Below, piece after piece: positions 25,514-36,415 of a stretch of 64,000 nt of DNA; the stretch's first letter is position 1, and every line of letters begins with the position of its first letter. The stretch lies in NCBI GenBank assembly GCA_946615865.1, contig CAMOIJ010000004.1, positions 53,145 through 117,144 on the forward strand, written 5' to 3'. Made by a program: the position numbers and the translations under genes. The notes below the pieces were generated by a model. The model ran no database searches, was not told the origin of the DNA, and saw nothing but the letters and a program-made list of their open reading frames with translations. Source of the stretch: an uncultured Lachnospiraceae bacterium (GTDB lineage Bacteria > Bacillota > Clostridia > Lachnospirales > Lachnospiraceae).

Positions 25514-26113
25514 TCAGTGAACTGTTCCAAATTGTGAAAATGGCCATACGCGATACACGATCTTCCCGACGATCTGTTCTTCCGAGATGCAGCCGATCGA
25601 AGTGTTCCGCGAGTCTATGGACACGGACCGGTTGTCTCCCATCACAAAGATCTTGCCTTCAGGCACCTGATATGGCAGTTCGATATTAGTCTCTCCAAAT
25701 GCCTTTTCATTCAAGTAAGGTTCTTCAAGCTTGTTATTGTTTACGTAGACGTTGCCTTCCTGGTCTATGTTCACCCACTCGCCCGGATTGGCGATCACAC
25801 GTTTGACCAGGATATTGTTGTTGTAATAGAAAGCAATGATATCTCCGGTCTTCATGTCGCCGCTCTTGACGGATACGACGATATCACCGCTGTCCAGCGT
25901 TCCGTTCATGGATTTACCGTAAATCCTTAATATAGGAAGAAGCAGGACAGCTACCAGTACTGCAACGGCTGCTACTACGACAAGTGTCAAAAAAGTGCTT
26001 CTCACTGTTGCCCTGAACCGATGCATATACCGGTCCTTCTTTACGGCCTCTGTTATTTCCGCCGTCCCCGGCAGGACGACCGTTTTATCATTGATCATCG
26101 TGCTATTATCCAT
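25514..26113 (-). CDS. lepB: Type I signal peptidase of the pilus cluster
   Basis: Cleaves signal peptides outside the membrane. One TM (STFLTLVVVAAVAVLVAVLL) after a cytoplasmic tail, then the S26 motifs: YGKSMNGTLDSGD with the catalytic Ser, ILVKRVIANPGE with the general-base Lys, and MGDNRSVSIDSRNTSIG. It is first in the pilus operon, 24 bases before the adhesin gene, so it is probably dedicated to pilin export (SipA-like role; inference). The start is uncertain: ATG 26113 has GGAGG but 13 bases upstream, while TTG 26173 would add 20 residues. Catalytic residues are complete, unlike some inactive SipA proteins. Confidence 0.9.
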   Translation of the reverse strand: MDNSTMINDKTVVLPGTAEITEAVKKDRYMHRFRATVRSTFLTLVVVAAVAVLVAVLLLPILRIYGKSMNGTLDSGDIVVSVKSGDMKTGDIIAFYYNNNILVKRVIANPGEWVNIDQEGNVYVNNNKLEEPYLNEKAFGETNIELPYQVPEGKIFVMGDNRSVSIDSRNTSIGCISEEQIVGKIVYRVWPFSQFGTVH

Positions 26114-26734
26114 ACTCAGATTATTTCCTCCATGAGCTCTGTCGCAGAGCTGCTGCTGATTGGTTTTCTTCAAACAGCCTCAACTTTTGGTATTGCATTG
26201 TTCAGGCTCGATACGGTGGCTTCGATTTCAGTTCCGCAATCGCATCAGCATCGGCATCCTCATGTTAAGCATCTATATTTTATATATATTTGCATAATCA
26301 CCGTTACATATCTGCATTTCGTCCGAATACTTTGTCTGATGGAATTCCTCTTAATTATATACGAAACTCCGCACATATATCAATATAACTGTTAAATAGT
26401 TAAATACTCTAAAATAAAACCCGGACGAACTCCGGAACAATACATACCTATAATGTCTTAACCAATTATACAACATTTCTGTCATATTTATCTAGTGTTT
26501 GAAACTTTTTTGTATTATTTGTGTTCAAAACTCTATTCTTGTCAACGCTTTACAAAAGCACCTGCTAAGAGCATTTAGATTACTACTTTAATTATACTGA
26601 ATTACAGGAAAAATCAATACACAAGTTTACCATAAATCTGCTTTGTCCATTTTTTTGACCAATTTTCGAATATATCTCATACCCTATATTTTTCTGTTCA
26701 GGCTTAATAGGCGTCTGTTTTTCTGCCTAAATAT
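26114..26734. other. AT-rich leader region upstream of the pilus operon
   Basis: About 620 bases with no credible gene. It must hold the pilus promoter. On the minus strand I see several isolated elements (TTGACA at 26540-26545, TATAAT-like boxes at 26465-26470 and near 26592) but no pair with 16-18-base spacing that I would call. The length and AT-richness suggest regulatory input or horizontally acquired DNA. Confidence 0.45.
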
Positions 26735-26776
26735 GGCGCAGGAAGTACAATTCCAAAAGTTTGTACTTCCTGCGCC
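26735..26776 (-). terminator. Perfect 16-bp hairpin after aspS
   Basis: GGCGCAGGAAGTACAA (26735-26750) pairs perfectly with TTGTACTTCCTGCGCC (26761-26776), 10-base loop, 57 bases after the aspS stop. The downstream tract on the minus strand (ATATTTAGG) is only moderately T-rich. It probably ends the hisS-aspS transcript and insulates the pilus operon from it. Confidence 0.65.
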
Positions 26777-26832
26777 TATTTATTACCTGATTCAATATGC
26801 CTCTACACAGGATCCTATACTGTAGCAGCTTG

Positions 26833-28629
26833 TCATTCTGTTTCTTCCACCTTGAGGATCGCAATGGAGAGCTCCTCCAGCTGCTTGGGATCCACAACAT
26901 TGGGAGCCTCGCTCATGAGATCGACGGCGTCCTTGTTCTTGGGGAAGGCCATGACGTCGCGGATGCTCTCCGCGCCGGTCATCAGCATGGCGAAGCGGTC
27001 GATGCCGTAAGCCAGTCCCGCGTGCGGCGGTACGCCGTACTTGAAGGCGGTCAGAAGGAAGCCGAACTTCTCCTGGGCTTCCTCGGGCTTAAGGCCGATG
27101 ACTTCGAACATCTTCTCCTGGATGTCGTTCTGGTGGATTCTGACGCTGCCGCCGCCCAGCTCTACGCCGTTGAGGACGATGTCATAGGCTTTGGCCCTGA
27201 CGGCGCCGGGATCGGAGTCGATCAGGTGCCAATCCTCATCCATGGGCATGGTGAAAGGATGGTGCATGGCGACGAATCTCTCCTCCTCGTCGCTCCATTC
27301 AAGCAGCGGGAACTCCACGACCCACAGGAAGTTGAACTTGTTGTGGTCGATCAGGCCCAGTTCTTCGCCGAGTTTGAGCCTGAGAGCGCCCAGGACGTTC
27401 CAGACGATCTTGTTCTGGTCGGCCGCGATCAGCAGTAAGTCGCCCTTTTCGCCGCCCATTCTCTCGACGATGGCTTTGATCTCATCCTCTGTCATGAATT
27501 TGGCAAAAGAGCACTTGACGCTGCCGTCATCCTTGAGCTGGATGTAAGGCAGGCCCTTTGCGCCGTAGCCCTTGGCGAAAGTGACCAGTGCGTCGATCTT
27601 CTTTCTGGCCATGCCGCCCTGTCCCTTGACGTTGATGCCGCGCACAGAGCCGTTCTTCATGGCTGCCGCATCGGAGAGCACCGCAAAGCCGCAGTCCTTG
27701 ACCACGTCCGTGATGTCCACGAGCTTCATGCCAAAGCGCGTGTCAGGCTTGTCGGAGCCGTAGTCGTTCATGGCGTCGATCCACTTCATTCTGGGAAGGG
27801 GAAGCTCTACATCAAGGTCAAAGGTCTTCTTGGCCACATACTGGATCAGTCTCTCGTTGACATCGATGACGTCGTCCACGTCTACGAAGGACAGCTCCAT
27901 ATCGGCCTGGGTGAACTCGGGCTGTCTGTCCGCGCGCAGGTCCTCGTCACGGAAGCACTTGGCGATCTGGAAGTACCTGTCAAAGCCGGAGCACATCAGC
28001 AGCTGCTTGAAGAGCTGCGGAGACTGGGGCAAAGCATAGAAATTGCCGGGGTGCACGCGGCTGGGCACCAGGTAGTCTCTTGCGCCTTCAGGCGTGGACT
28101 TGCACAGGATGGGGGTCTCGATCTCGAGGAAGCCCTCTCCTGCCATGAACTCTCTCATGTTCTGGATCATCTGACTTCTGAGGATCAGTCTTCTCTGCAT
28201 ATCGGGACGGCGAAGGTCCAGGCTTCTGTATTTGAGGCGCAGATCTTCCTTGGTATTGCTGTTCTCCACGATGTGGAAGGGCGGCGTCTCGGACTCGGAG
28301 AGGATCCTGGTCTCTTTAACTCTGATCTCGATAGCACCGGTCGCAAGGTTGGGATTGACTGCCTCCCTCTTGCAGACAGTTCCGGTAGCCGCTACTACGA
28401 ATTCCGCTCTCATCTTCTCTGCTTTGGCAAAATTCTCCGCGCCGCACTCTGTCTCCTCGTAGATCAGCTGCAGAATGCCGCTTCTGTCGCGCAGGTCCAC
28501 AAAGACCAGTCCGCCCTTATTTCTCTGTTTGGCCACCCATCCCATAACGGTGACGGTCTGGCCAACGTTCGCTTCGCTAAGTTCCGCACATCTGCATGTG
28601 CGCTTTAATCCCAACATTGATTCAGCCAT
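26833..28629 (-). CDS. aspS: Aspartyl-tRNA synthetase
   Basis: Class II synthetase charging tRNA-Asp. 598 residues from ATG 28629: N-terminal OB anticodon-binding domain (VGQTVTVMGWVAKQRNKGGL), catalytic domain with motif 2 FRDEDLRADRQPEFTQADME and motif 3 GLAYGIDRFAMLMTG, and the bacterial GAD insertion domain. ATG 28629 gives MAESMLGLKRT, close to Clostridial family starts; AGGAGG is 13 bases upstream, so the ATG 12 bases further in (28617) is possible. It lies 68 bases after hisS in the same direction, a frequent pairing. No T-box leader is visible before either gene. Confidence 0.96.
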   Translation of the reverse strand: MAESMLGLKRTCRCAELSEANVGQTVTVMGWVAKQRNKGGLVFVDLRDRSGILQLIYEETECGAENFAKAEKMRAEFVVAATGTVCKREAVNPNLATGAIEIRVKETRILSESETPPFHIVENSNTKEDLRLKYRSLDLRRPDMQRRLILRSQMIQNMREFMAGEGFLEIETPILCKSTPEGARDYLVPSRVHPGNFYALPQSPQLFKQLLMCSGFDRYFQIAKCFRDEDLRADRQPEFTQADMELSFVDVDDVIDVNERLIQYVAKKTFDLDVELPLPRMKWIDAMNDYGSDKPDTRFGMKLVDITDVVKDCGFAVLSDAAAMKNGSVRGINVKGQGGMARKKIDALVTFAKGYGAKGLPYIQLKDDGSVKCSFAKFMTEDEIKAIVERMGGEKGDLLLIAADQNKIVWNVLGALRLKLGEELGLIDHNKFNFLWVVEFPLLEWSDEEERFVAMHHPFTMPMDEDWHLIDSDPGAVRAKAYDIVLNGVELGGGSVRIHQNDIQEKMFEVIGLKPEEAQEKFGFLLTAFKYGVPPHAGLAYGIDRFAMLMTGAESIRDVMAFPKNKDAVDLMSEAPNVVDPKQLEELSIAILKVEETE

Positions 28630-28697
28630 GATTATCTGTATTCCTCCTGTCACAGGGACCGCGCTGTTCTGACCTGATCCCTGCGTATTTTTGTCTC

Positions 28698-29960
28698 TTA
28701 TTTACTGATCGGATTGCGATAGAACTCTTCGAACTGCTCGAAGCCTCTCTCCGCCATCTGCTGTTTCTGGAACTTCTTGTTCTTGGCCATGCGGGCGATC
28801 AGCACCTGTGTGCCTTCCGCGCGCTCCTTCTGGGCCTGGCGGATCACTTCGCACAGGCGGTCAGCGGGCATATTCTTCTCGATGAGGTATGCTTTCTTGA
28901 CCGGACGGCCGGGAATCTGGAATCCCTGCTCCATAAGAATAAGGATGATCCTCTCGAAACCGATGGAAAATCCGCATGCGGGGACATCCTTGCCGGTGAA
29001 CTTGCCGACCATTCCGTCATAACGTCCGCCGCCTCCGCAGCTGATGCCGAGTTCAGGCATAGCGATCTCAAAGATCGTTCCTGTATAGTAGGACATGCCG
29101 CGCACGATCGTGGGATCGAACACGATCTTGAAATCCGCTGTCTTTGTGCCGTCGACACTCTCCATGACTTCGCGCAGCTGCGGGATCACGTCGGACTCAA
29201 TGAAGCCCTCGAGCTTCTCCTCGAGGTAAGCCAGCTGGTCCTGCGCACTCTGAAGTCCCTCGAACAGGCTGACATAGCGGTCTCTCATCTCCTCGGTGAA
29301 GCCCTCCTCGATGAGTTCCCCCGCCGCGCCGTCGAGGCCGATCTTGTCCATTTTGTCCAAAATAATGAAGACGTCTGTATATCTGTCCTCCGGGAATCCG
29401 CTGTAAGCGGCCATCGCTTTGAGGATCCGTCTCTCATTGATGCGGATCTGGAAGTTCTTAAATCCAAGATTCCCCAAAGTCGTGGTCGTCGCCAGGATCA
29501 GCTCGATCTCAGCCAGATTGCTGGGCTCGCCGATAATGTCGATATCACACTGCATGAACTGGCGGTATCTTCCCTTCTGGGGGCGGTCCGCTCTCCAGAC
29601 ATTGCCCATCTGCAGTGCCTTGAAAGGCATCGGCAGTTCATTCTGGTGGTTGGAGAAATATCTGACCAGCGGAACAGTGAGGTCATAGCGAAGGCCTCCG
29701 TCCACGAGATCCGCCTCGCTCTGCGCGCTCTCCAGCTTCAGTTTCTCTCCTCTTTTGAGGATCTTAAAGATCAGTTTCTCATTGTCGCCGCCCTGCTTGC
29801 TCGTAAGATTCGCGATATTCTCCACACAGGGCGTCTCGATGGACTGGAATCCAAACTCCGCATATGTCTTCTTGATGACGGAGATGCAGTAGTCGCGGAT
29901 CTCCATCTCCGCGGGAAGAATGTCCTTCATGCCTGTGACCGGTTTCTTGATCAGTGCCAT
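28698..29960 (-). CDS. hisS: Histidyl-tRNA synthetase
   Basis: Class II synthetase for tRNA-His, 420 residues. Motif 1 region KPVTGMKDILPAEME at the N-terminus, motif 2 GNVWRADRPQKGRYRQFMQCD, histidine-specific IVRGMSYYTGTIFEI and GGGGRYDGM, then the C-terminal anticodon-binding domain. It begins with ATG after AGGAACCAGGT and is upstream of aspS. The 140-base gap behind dprA contains no T-box that I can recognise. Confidence 0.96.
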   Translation of the reverse strand: MALIKKPVTGMKDILPAEMEIRDYCISVIKKTYAEFGFQSIETPCVENIANLTSKQGGDNEKLIFKILKRGEKLKLESAQSEADLVDGGLRYDLTVPLVRYFSNHQNELPMPFKALQMGNVWRADRPQKGRYRQFMQCDIDIIGEPSNLAEIELILATTTTLGNLGFKNFQIRINERRILKAMAAYSGFPEDRYTDVFIILDKMDKIGLDGAAGELIEEGFTEEMRDRYVSLFEGLQSAQDQLAYLEEKLEGFIESDVIPQLREVMESVDGTKTADFKIVFDPTIVRGMSYYTGTIFEIAMPELGISCGGGGRYDGMVGKFTGKDVPACGFSIGFERIILILMEQGFQIPGRPVKKAYLIEKNMPADRLCEVIRQAQKERAEGTQVLIARMAKNKKFQKQQMAERGFEQFEEFYRNPISK

Positions 29961-30101
29961 ACCTGGTTCCTTTCTCAGTATTTATTAAGACTTTTGTCTT
30001 TCATCACTCAATAATTTAACAATAAATGATTGTACAATTTTTTGACACTGAAATCAATGTTTGGTCCAAACTTATAAATGGAAACCGGCGTTTGACCAGG
30101 T

Positions 30102-31259
30102 TTATCCGACTCCTTTATAGTGTCCCGAGCCGACCTCGGCGGCCAGCCCCCTCATCTGCAGGTCCAGCATGCAGGATGTAAACTCTTCCACGCCGATATG
30201 TCTGCCGAGTATGCTCTCCATCCGGCCGATCAGAAAATCCGGCTCCATGATCTCTTTATACCCCAGAACGTCAAAGAGGACCTTCTCCATTCCCGGCAGA
30301 TCCTCTCTTCTAAGATTTCTTTCCTTTCTTTTCTGCTCGAACAAGTCCGTCCCGCTTTCATTTACGCCGTAGAAATGCTCGATCACCGTTTCCGGCGTGC
30401 ATGCGATGCCGGCCCCCTGGGAGATCAGGAAATTGCAGCCGTCGCTGAGCGCGTCGCTCACTCTCCCGGGCAGAGCGAAAATATCTCTCCCTTGCTCCAG
30501 CGCGGAATCCACTGTGATCACTGTGCCCGATCTTCTCCTGGCCTCAATCACAAGAACCAGGTCCGCAAGACCGCTGATCAGCCTGTTGCGCCTTGGGAAC
30601 AGCTTCGTCTGCGGCTTCGTTCCCGGCAGGTATTCCGAGATCAGCCCGCCCCTTTCTTTCAAAATATCGTATAACTCCGCGTTCTCTTCCGGATAGACCA
30701 CGTCTACGCCGCATCCAAGGACCGCATAGGAACGTCCGCCGGCACCGGCCGCCGCTCTTCCCGCTATGCCGTCGACGCCCCTGGCCATCCCGCTCACCAC
30801 TGAGATCCCGTTCAGCGCCAGCTTTTCCGCAAAGGTCCTTGCCTGCTCCCTTCCGTAGGACGAGCAGTTCCTTGCGCCGACTATAGCAACCGAGGGCACA
30901 TCATCCGGCGGGAGATCTCTGATATAATATAAACCGTAAGGGCAGTCCGGAATACCCCTCAGTCTCTGAGGAAAACAGTCGTCCTCTATGCTGACGAATC
31001 CTATTCCCCTTCGCCTTAGATTCTCCGCTTCTTCGATCGGATCCCGCTCCTGAGAGAAGCATATGCTGAGTGCCTTCCCGGTGGCGTCTCCTCTTCTCTT
31101 AAGTTTGTCCACAAGGCACATGCTGATTTCATCCTCTGACATATGGTAGACCTCTTCCGCGCAGCTCGCGGTCTCCAAAAGAGTCTTTATCGTCTGATTC
31201 CCCACTCCTCTTATACTTGACAGCCACAAAGCATAAGGGTTGATCGCTCTCTCTTTCAT
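30102..31259 (-). CDS. dprA: DNA-processing protein DprA
   Basis: Loads RecA on incoming ssDNA during natural transformation, and is widely conserved also in bacteria not known to transform. 385 residues: N-terminal helix-hairpin-helix-like region (LSSIRGVGNQTIKTLLE), Rossmann-like core with VAIVGARNCSSYGREQA, VSGMARGVDGIAG, AVLGCGVDVVYP and FPRRNRLISGL, and a C-terminal winged-helix-like segment. Its ATG overlaps the comM stop by one base (TAATG) and has GGAGG inside comM. comM-dprA pairing supports a role in handling foreign or recombining DNA. Confidence 0.95.
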   Translation of the reverse strand: MKERAINPYALWLSSIRGVGNQTIKTLLETASCAEEVYHMSEDEISMCLVDKLKRRGDATGKALSICFSQERDPIEEAENLRRRGIGFVSIEDDCFPQRLRGIPDCPYGLYYIRDLPPDDVPSVAIVGARNCSSYGREQARTFAEKLALNGISVVSGMARGVDGIAGRAAAGAGGRSYAVLGCGVDVVYPEENAELYDILKERGGLISEYLPGTKPQTKLFPRRNRLISGLADLVLVIEARRRSGTVITVDSALEQGRDIFALPGRVSDALSDGCNFLISQGAGIACTPETVIEHFYGVNESGTDLFEQKRKERNLRREDLPGMEKVLFDVLGYKEIMEPDFLIGRMESILGRHIGVEEFTSCMLDLQMRGLAAEVGSGHYKGVG

Positions 31260-32884
31260 TACAGTCCCTCCTTCGGATTGTTTCTTCTGTTCGCCGGTAC
31301 GATCTTCTTGTCGCTGCTGAATTCTCTTCCCGAAGTTTTCTCTTCCTCGTTATACTCCGGCAGCCTGAACCCGACAGCCATCATCAGGTCTCTCTCCAGG
31401 ATCATTTCTCTTCCGTTCAGATCAGCTATAGTCCTCGCCATCTTCAGGCATTTGTGGTAGGAACGCACGCTCATTCCCAACTGGTCATAGACGATCCGCA
31501 TTTTTTCGGTAAGCAGTGAATTCAGCGGGCAGAAATGTTCCACCGCATCCGGTGTCATATCCGAATTGTAGTGGAAAGGAGTACCTCTGAAGCGGCGTTT
31601 CTGTCTCTCGATCGCCTCCATGACCCGGATCCGGACCGTTTCACTGCTCTCAGAATGGCCGCTTCCCTGCAGTTCATTTGAGCCGACTCTCCCGACATGT
31701 ACCCTGAAATCGATCCGGTCAATAAAAGGGCCGCTGATCCTCTTCTGGTACTTCAGCACTTCCTTAGGAGTGCAGGTACAGCGGTTCATATCCGGATAAT
31801 ACCCGCAGGGACAGGGATTTGCCGCTGCCACAAGAAGCGGCCTCGCCGGGTAACGGTAGGCTCCTGTAAGCCTTCTGATTATGATCTCCTGATTCTCCAG
31901 GGGCTCCCGCAGAGAATTGAGTTCGTTTGCTTTGTATTCAGAGATCTCGTCCAGAAACAGGACTCCGAGATGTGCCAGTGTGATAAGTCCGGGGGCAGGA
32001 ATATTTCCTCCTCCGATCAGAACTGCTCTTGTCACCGAGTGATGGGGTGACAGAAACGGCCGTTCCGTGATCAGTGCTGTGTCTTCCGGCAGGAGGCCGG
32101 CCGCACTGTATATTTTAGTGATCTCCAGCGCCTCTTCCTTAGAGAGCGGCGGCATGATGCCCGGCAGGCACCTTGCGAGCATACTCTTTCCTGCACCCGG
32201 TGGCCCGCTCATCAAAACATTGTGAAACCCCGCTGCCGCGATCTCCAGCACTTTTTTGGCCTGAATCTGACCATGTACCTGGGAGAGATCAGGATATCCC
32301 TTATCTGAAGTCTGCCCCAGCAGTTGTTCCGCATCAACTTCGGCGGGCGGAAGAAACCGGTCCCTCTCCTCAAGAGTTTTCTTAAGGTAATTGACCAGTT
32401 CGGCCAGAGTGCGGACTCCCACAACACGGATCCCATGGACCAGCGCGCCTTCCTTGAGATTTCCATTCGGAACGATGCAGGTACTGATTCCGTTTTCCTT
32501 AGCTTCCATTACAATAGAAAGAATTCCGTTCACCGGCCTGATCTCGCCGTTGAGCCCAAGCTCTCCCGCCACAAGCACGTTGTCGACTGCTCCGTTCGGG
32601 ATAAACCCAAGACAGACCAGCAGTCCGACGCTCACAGGCAGGTCGACCACCATTCCTCTCTTTGGAATGCCTGCAGGCGACAGATTGACTGTGATCCTCT
32701 GCGGAGGCATATGAATCCCCAGATTCTTGAGCGCGACGCGCACACGCTCGCCGGCCTCCCTCATCTCGCCGCTCATAAAACCTACCATGTTAAACGATGG
32801 CAGTCCGTTTGAAATATCGGTCTCAACCCTCATCAGATAGCTGTCGATCCCGTGGACTGCGCCTGTAATGATACTGCTGTACAT
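31259..32884 (-). CDS. comM: ComM/YifB-family AAA ATPase
   Basis: Hexameric branch-migration helicase in the Mg-chelatase-like family, acting in recombination of transformed DNA. 541 residues from ATG 32884: an N-terminal Lon-like fold (TDISNGLPSFNMVGF), Walker A SGPPGAGKSMLAR, Walker B-like GVLFLDEISEY, sensor AANPCPCGYYPD with a zinc-type cysteine cluster (CPCGYYPDMNRCTC), and the C-terminal MCM-like lid. ATG 32884 is chosen because AGGAGG lies five bases upstream; an open frame continues 120 bases further up but starts with non-family sequence. Translationally coupled to dprA. Confidence 0.95.
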   Translation of the reverse strand: MYSSIITGAVHGIDSYLMRVETDISNGLPSFNMVGFMSGEMREAGERVRVALKNLGIHMPPQRITVNLSPAGIPKRGMVVDLPVSVGLLVCLGFIPNGAVDNVLVAGELGLNGEIRPVNGILSIVMEAKENGISTCIVPNGNLKEGALVHGIRVVGVRTLAELVNYLKKTLEERDRFLPPAEVDAEQLLGQTSDKGYPDLSQVHGQIQAKKVLEIAAAGFHNVLMSGPPGAGKSMLARCLPGIMPPLSKEEALEITKIYSAAGLLPEDTALITERPFLSPHHSVTRAVLIGGGNIPAPGLITLAHLGVLFLDEISEYKANELNSLREPLENQEIIIRRLTGAYRYPARPLLVAAANPCPCGYYPDMNRCTCTPKEVLKYQKRISGPFIDRIDFRVHVGRVGSNELQGSGHSESSETVRIRVMEAIERQKRRFRGTPFHYNSDMTPDAVEHFCPLNSLLTEKMRIVYDQLGMSVRSYHKCLKMARTIADLNGREMILERDLMMAVGFRLPEYNEEEKTSGREFSSDKKIVPANRRNNPKEGL

Positions 32885-33026
32885 GCCACCTCCTACATAC
32901 AATAATGCCTTACTACTGTTGCTGTTAAGTTTTGCTTCTTGAGGATTTTTCCCGGAACCGGAAAGAAAGCTCAGATGTGTTTGATCCAAATCCCTTAAGA
33001 ACAAGCGGGACTTGTAAGATAGGACA

Positions 33027-33056
33027 ATTATAGAGACCGGGCCTGCGACAGTTCAA
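33027..33056 (-). promoter_or_regulatory. Probable promoter of comM-dprA
   Basis: Minus strand: TTGAAC (33051-33056), 18 bases, TATAAT (33027-33032), about 140 bases upstream of comM. Confidence 0.5.
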
Positions 33057-33154
33057 TAGTAAAAAAAAATATTTGTTTGTTTTTTGATCAATCCGCTGTA
33101 TTTTATCAAAATATCGAATTTTTCAGTCTGCTTTCCCGGAAAAAAATTCTGATA

Positions 33155-33217
33155 TACCCTTTCTCACAACCCTTTATTGGCGGAAAATCCGCCAATAAAG
33201 GGTTGTGAGAAAGGGTA
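33155..33217. repeat. Perfect 63-base palindrome
   Basis: Two 30-base arms, perfectly complementary, around a 3-base AAA loop. The arm contains TACCCTTTCTCACAACCC then TTTATTGGCGGA. It lies between comM and hemW. Such a long perfect inverted repeat with no T-tract is not an ordinary terminator. Its central part is nearly the same as the neighbouring palindrome at 33256-33288. Confidence 0.95.
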
Positions 33218-33255
33218 CCTGCAGGGTCTGAGACTATAGGTACGTGTTTGCCAGA

Positions 33256-33288
33256 CCCTTTACTGGCGGGATTTCCGCCAGTAAAGGG
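33256..33288. repeat. Second related palindrome
   Basis: CCCTTTACTGGCGG (33256-33269) and its complement CCGCCAGTAAAGGG (33275-33288), 5-base loop. It differs from the core of the 63-base palindrome only by T to C in ATTGG/ACTGG and the matching change on the other arm, so base pairing is kept (a compensatory change). Confidence 0.9.
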
Positions 33289-33310
33289 AGAGAAAAAGGC
33301 TCTATGCCGA

Positions 33311-33340
33311 CAAAAAAGCCGGGGCCTCCCCGACTTTTTT
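33311..33340 (-). terminator. Rho-independent terminator after hemW
   Basis: AAAAAAGTCGGGG / CCCCGGCTTTTTT stem with AGG loop read on the minus strand, with one G:G mismatch position in the stem and a clear T-tract. It overlaps the hemW stop codon. Confidence 0.85.
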
Positions 33341-34532
33341 ACAGAAGATAGTCCGCCATAACATAGCTGGCTACATCCAGTCCATATTCTGTCAACGCAA
33401 TCCTGTGATCAGGTGTCCGGCGGATCACATTCTGCTCCAAATGCCTGTGCAGCACGCCGTCGTAAATATCTTCCATTTTCACTCCGAAGCGCTTTTCAAA
33501 TTCCTTTTCTGAGACGCCCTCCGTCATTCGCAGCCCGAGAAACATGAACTCCTCCATGCGATCCTCCCGCGTAAGCGTTTGCCTTTCACGGCGCATGGCA
33601 TTCACAGGATCATACTCGTTCGTATCGTTTACAGCCTTTCGGTAATCATTCATTTTGTCCGGATTTCTGAAGCGCTCACTTCCGAGACAGGAAGACGCTC
33701 CAAGTCCCAGGCCAAGGTATTCGTGGCCGGTCCAGTAGCCGCAGTTATGTCTGCACTCATATCCCGCTTTGGCATAGTTCGAGATCTCGTAGCGCCGGTA
33801 CCCCTCAGAAGCCAGGAACTGCTTAGTGAAGTGATACATTCTGCGATCCTCTTCCTCTGAAGGAAGATCCGGAAGTTCTCCTGAATCCAGTAAAGAGGCA
33901 AGAGGCGTTCCCTCCTCGATGATCAGGCTGTATGCCGAGATGTGCTCGGGTCCGAGCGACACCGCCTCCTTAAGTGTATGGGACCAGGTTTCGATATTTT
34001 GACCGGGCAGCGCTGACATCAGGTCCAGATTGATGTTGTCAAATCCCGCTTCCCGCGCGGCATGAAAGGTCTCCCGCGCCTCTGCGGCAGTGTGGATCCG
34101 GCCCAGCAGGTGCAGTTCGGAGTCGTCAAAAGACTGAACGCCTATGGAAAGCCTGCCAATGCCGGCGGCTTTGAAGCCGAGGAGTTTCAAAGGGTCCACA
34201 GTGCCAGGGTTTATTTCCATACTGATCTCCGCGTCCGAAAGAACTTGATACCGGCTGCGTATCGTATCCATCACTCGCGCAGCCTGAACAGGCGTCATCA
34301 AAGAGGGGGTTCCTCCCCCGATGAAGATCGAGTCTACCGCCGCGGCGCTCTCTGACGGCGCGGTGATCTCGCCGGCCCGCAGTTCAATCTCGCGGCACAG
34401 CAGATCGACATATTCTTCTCTTGTATCTTCGCCGGCCGGTCCCGACAAAAAATCACAGTACCTGCACTTTCTCTCGCAAAAGGGAAAGTGCAGGTACAGA
34501 GAGACCGGTCCGCCGCGGTTATATTCGCTCAT
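33339..34532 (-). CDS. hemW: HemW-like radical SAM protein (heme chaperone / coproporphyrinogen oxidase-like)
   Basis: 397 residues starting MSEYNRGGPVSLYLHFPFCE. The radical SAM cluster motif CxxxCxxC is C19-ERK-C23-RY-C26 followed by DF, and the downstream GGGTPSLM and SIGVQSFDD motifs match the HemN/HemW superfamily. A short C-terminal HemN_C domain is present. Known HemW proteins bind heme and deliver it to respiratory enzymes; true HemN decarboxylates coproporphyrinogen III. The C-FxC variant of HemN (a fourth Cys after the cluster) is absent (CDFLS), which favours HemW. It is 15 bases after lepA, a conserved order in Firmicutes. Confidence 0.9.
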   Translation of the reverse strand: MSEYNRGGPVSLYLHFPFCERKCRYCDFLSGPAGEDTREEYVDLLCREIELRAGEITAPSESAAAVDSIFIGGGTPSLMTPVQAARVMDTIRSRYQVLSDAEISMEINPGTVDPLKLLGFKAAGIGRLSIGVQSFDDSELHLLGRIHTAAEARETFHAAREAGFDNINLDLMSALPGQNIETWSHTLKEAVSLGPEHISAYSLIIEEGTPLASLLDSGELPDLPSEEEDRRMYHFTKQFLASEGYRRYEISNYAKAGYECRHNCGYWTGHEYLGLGLGASSCLGSERFRNPDKMNDYRKAVNDTNEYDPVNAMRRERQTLTREDRMEEFMFLGLRMTEGVSEKEFEKRFGVKMEDIYDGVLHRHLEQNVIRRTPDHRIALTEYGLDVASYVMADYLL

Positions 34533-34547
34533 ACCGCACCATTCCTG

Positions 34548-36377
<1,830 letters not shown>

Positions 36378-36415
36378 ATATGTAATGCTGTCCTTTCTTA
36401 GGCCGCCCGACGGGC

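Noticed and set aside
26174..26734. Pilus promoter elements (TTGACA and TATAAT-like boxes)
   Set aside because: The good hexamers are not spaced 16-18 bases apart; naming a promoter would be guesswork.
29961..30101. T-box leader upstream of hisS
   Set aside because: The gap is only about 140 bases and no T-box core (TGGNACC) or specifier-like hairpin was found.
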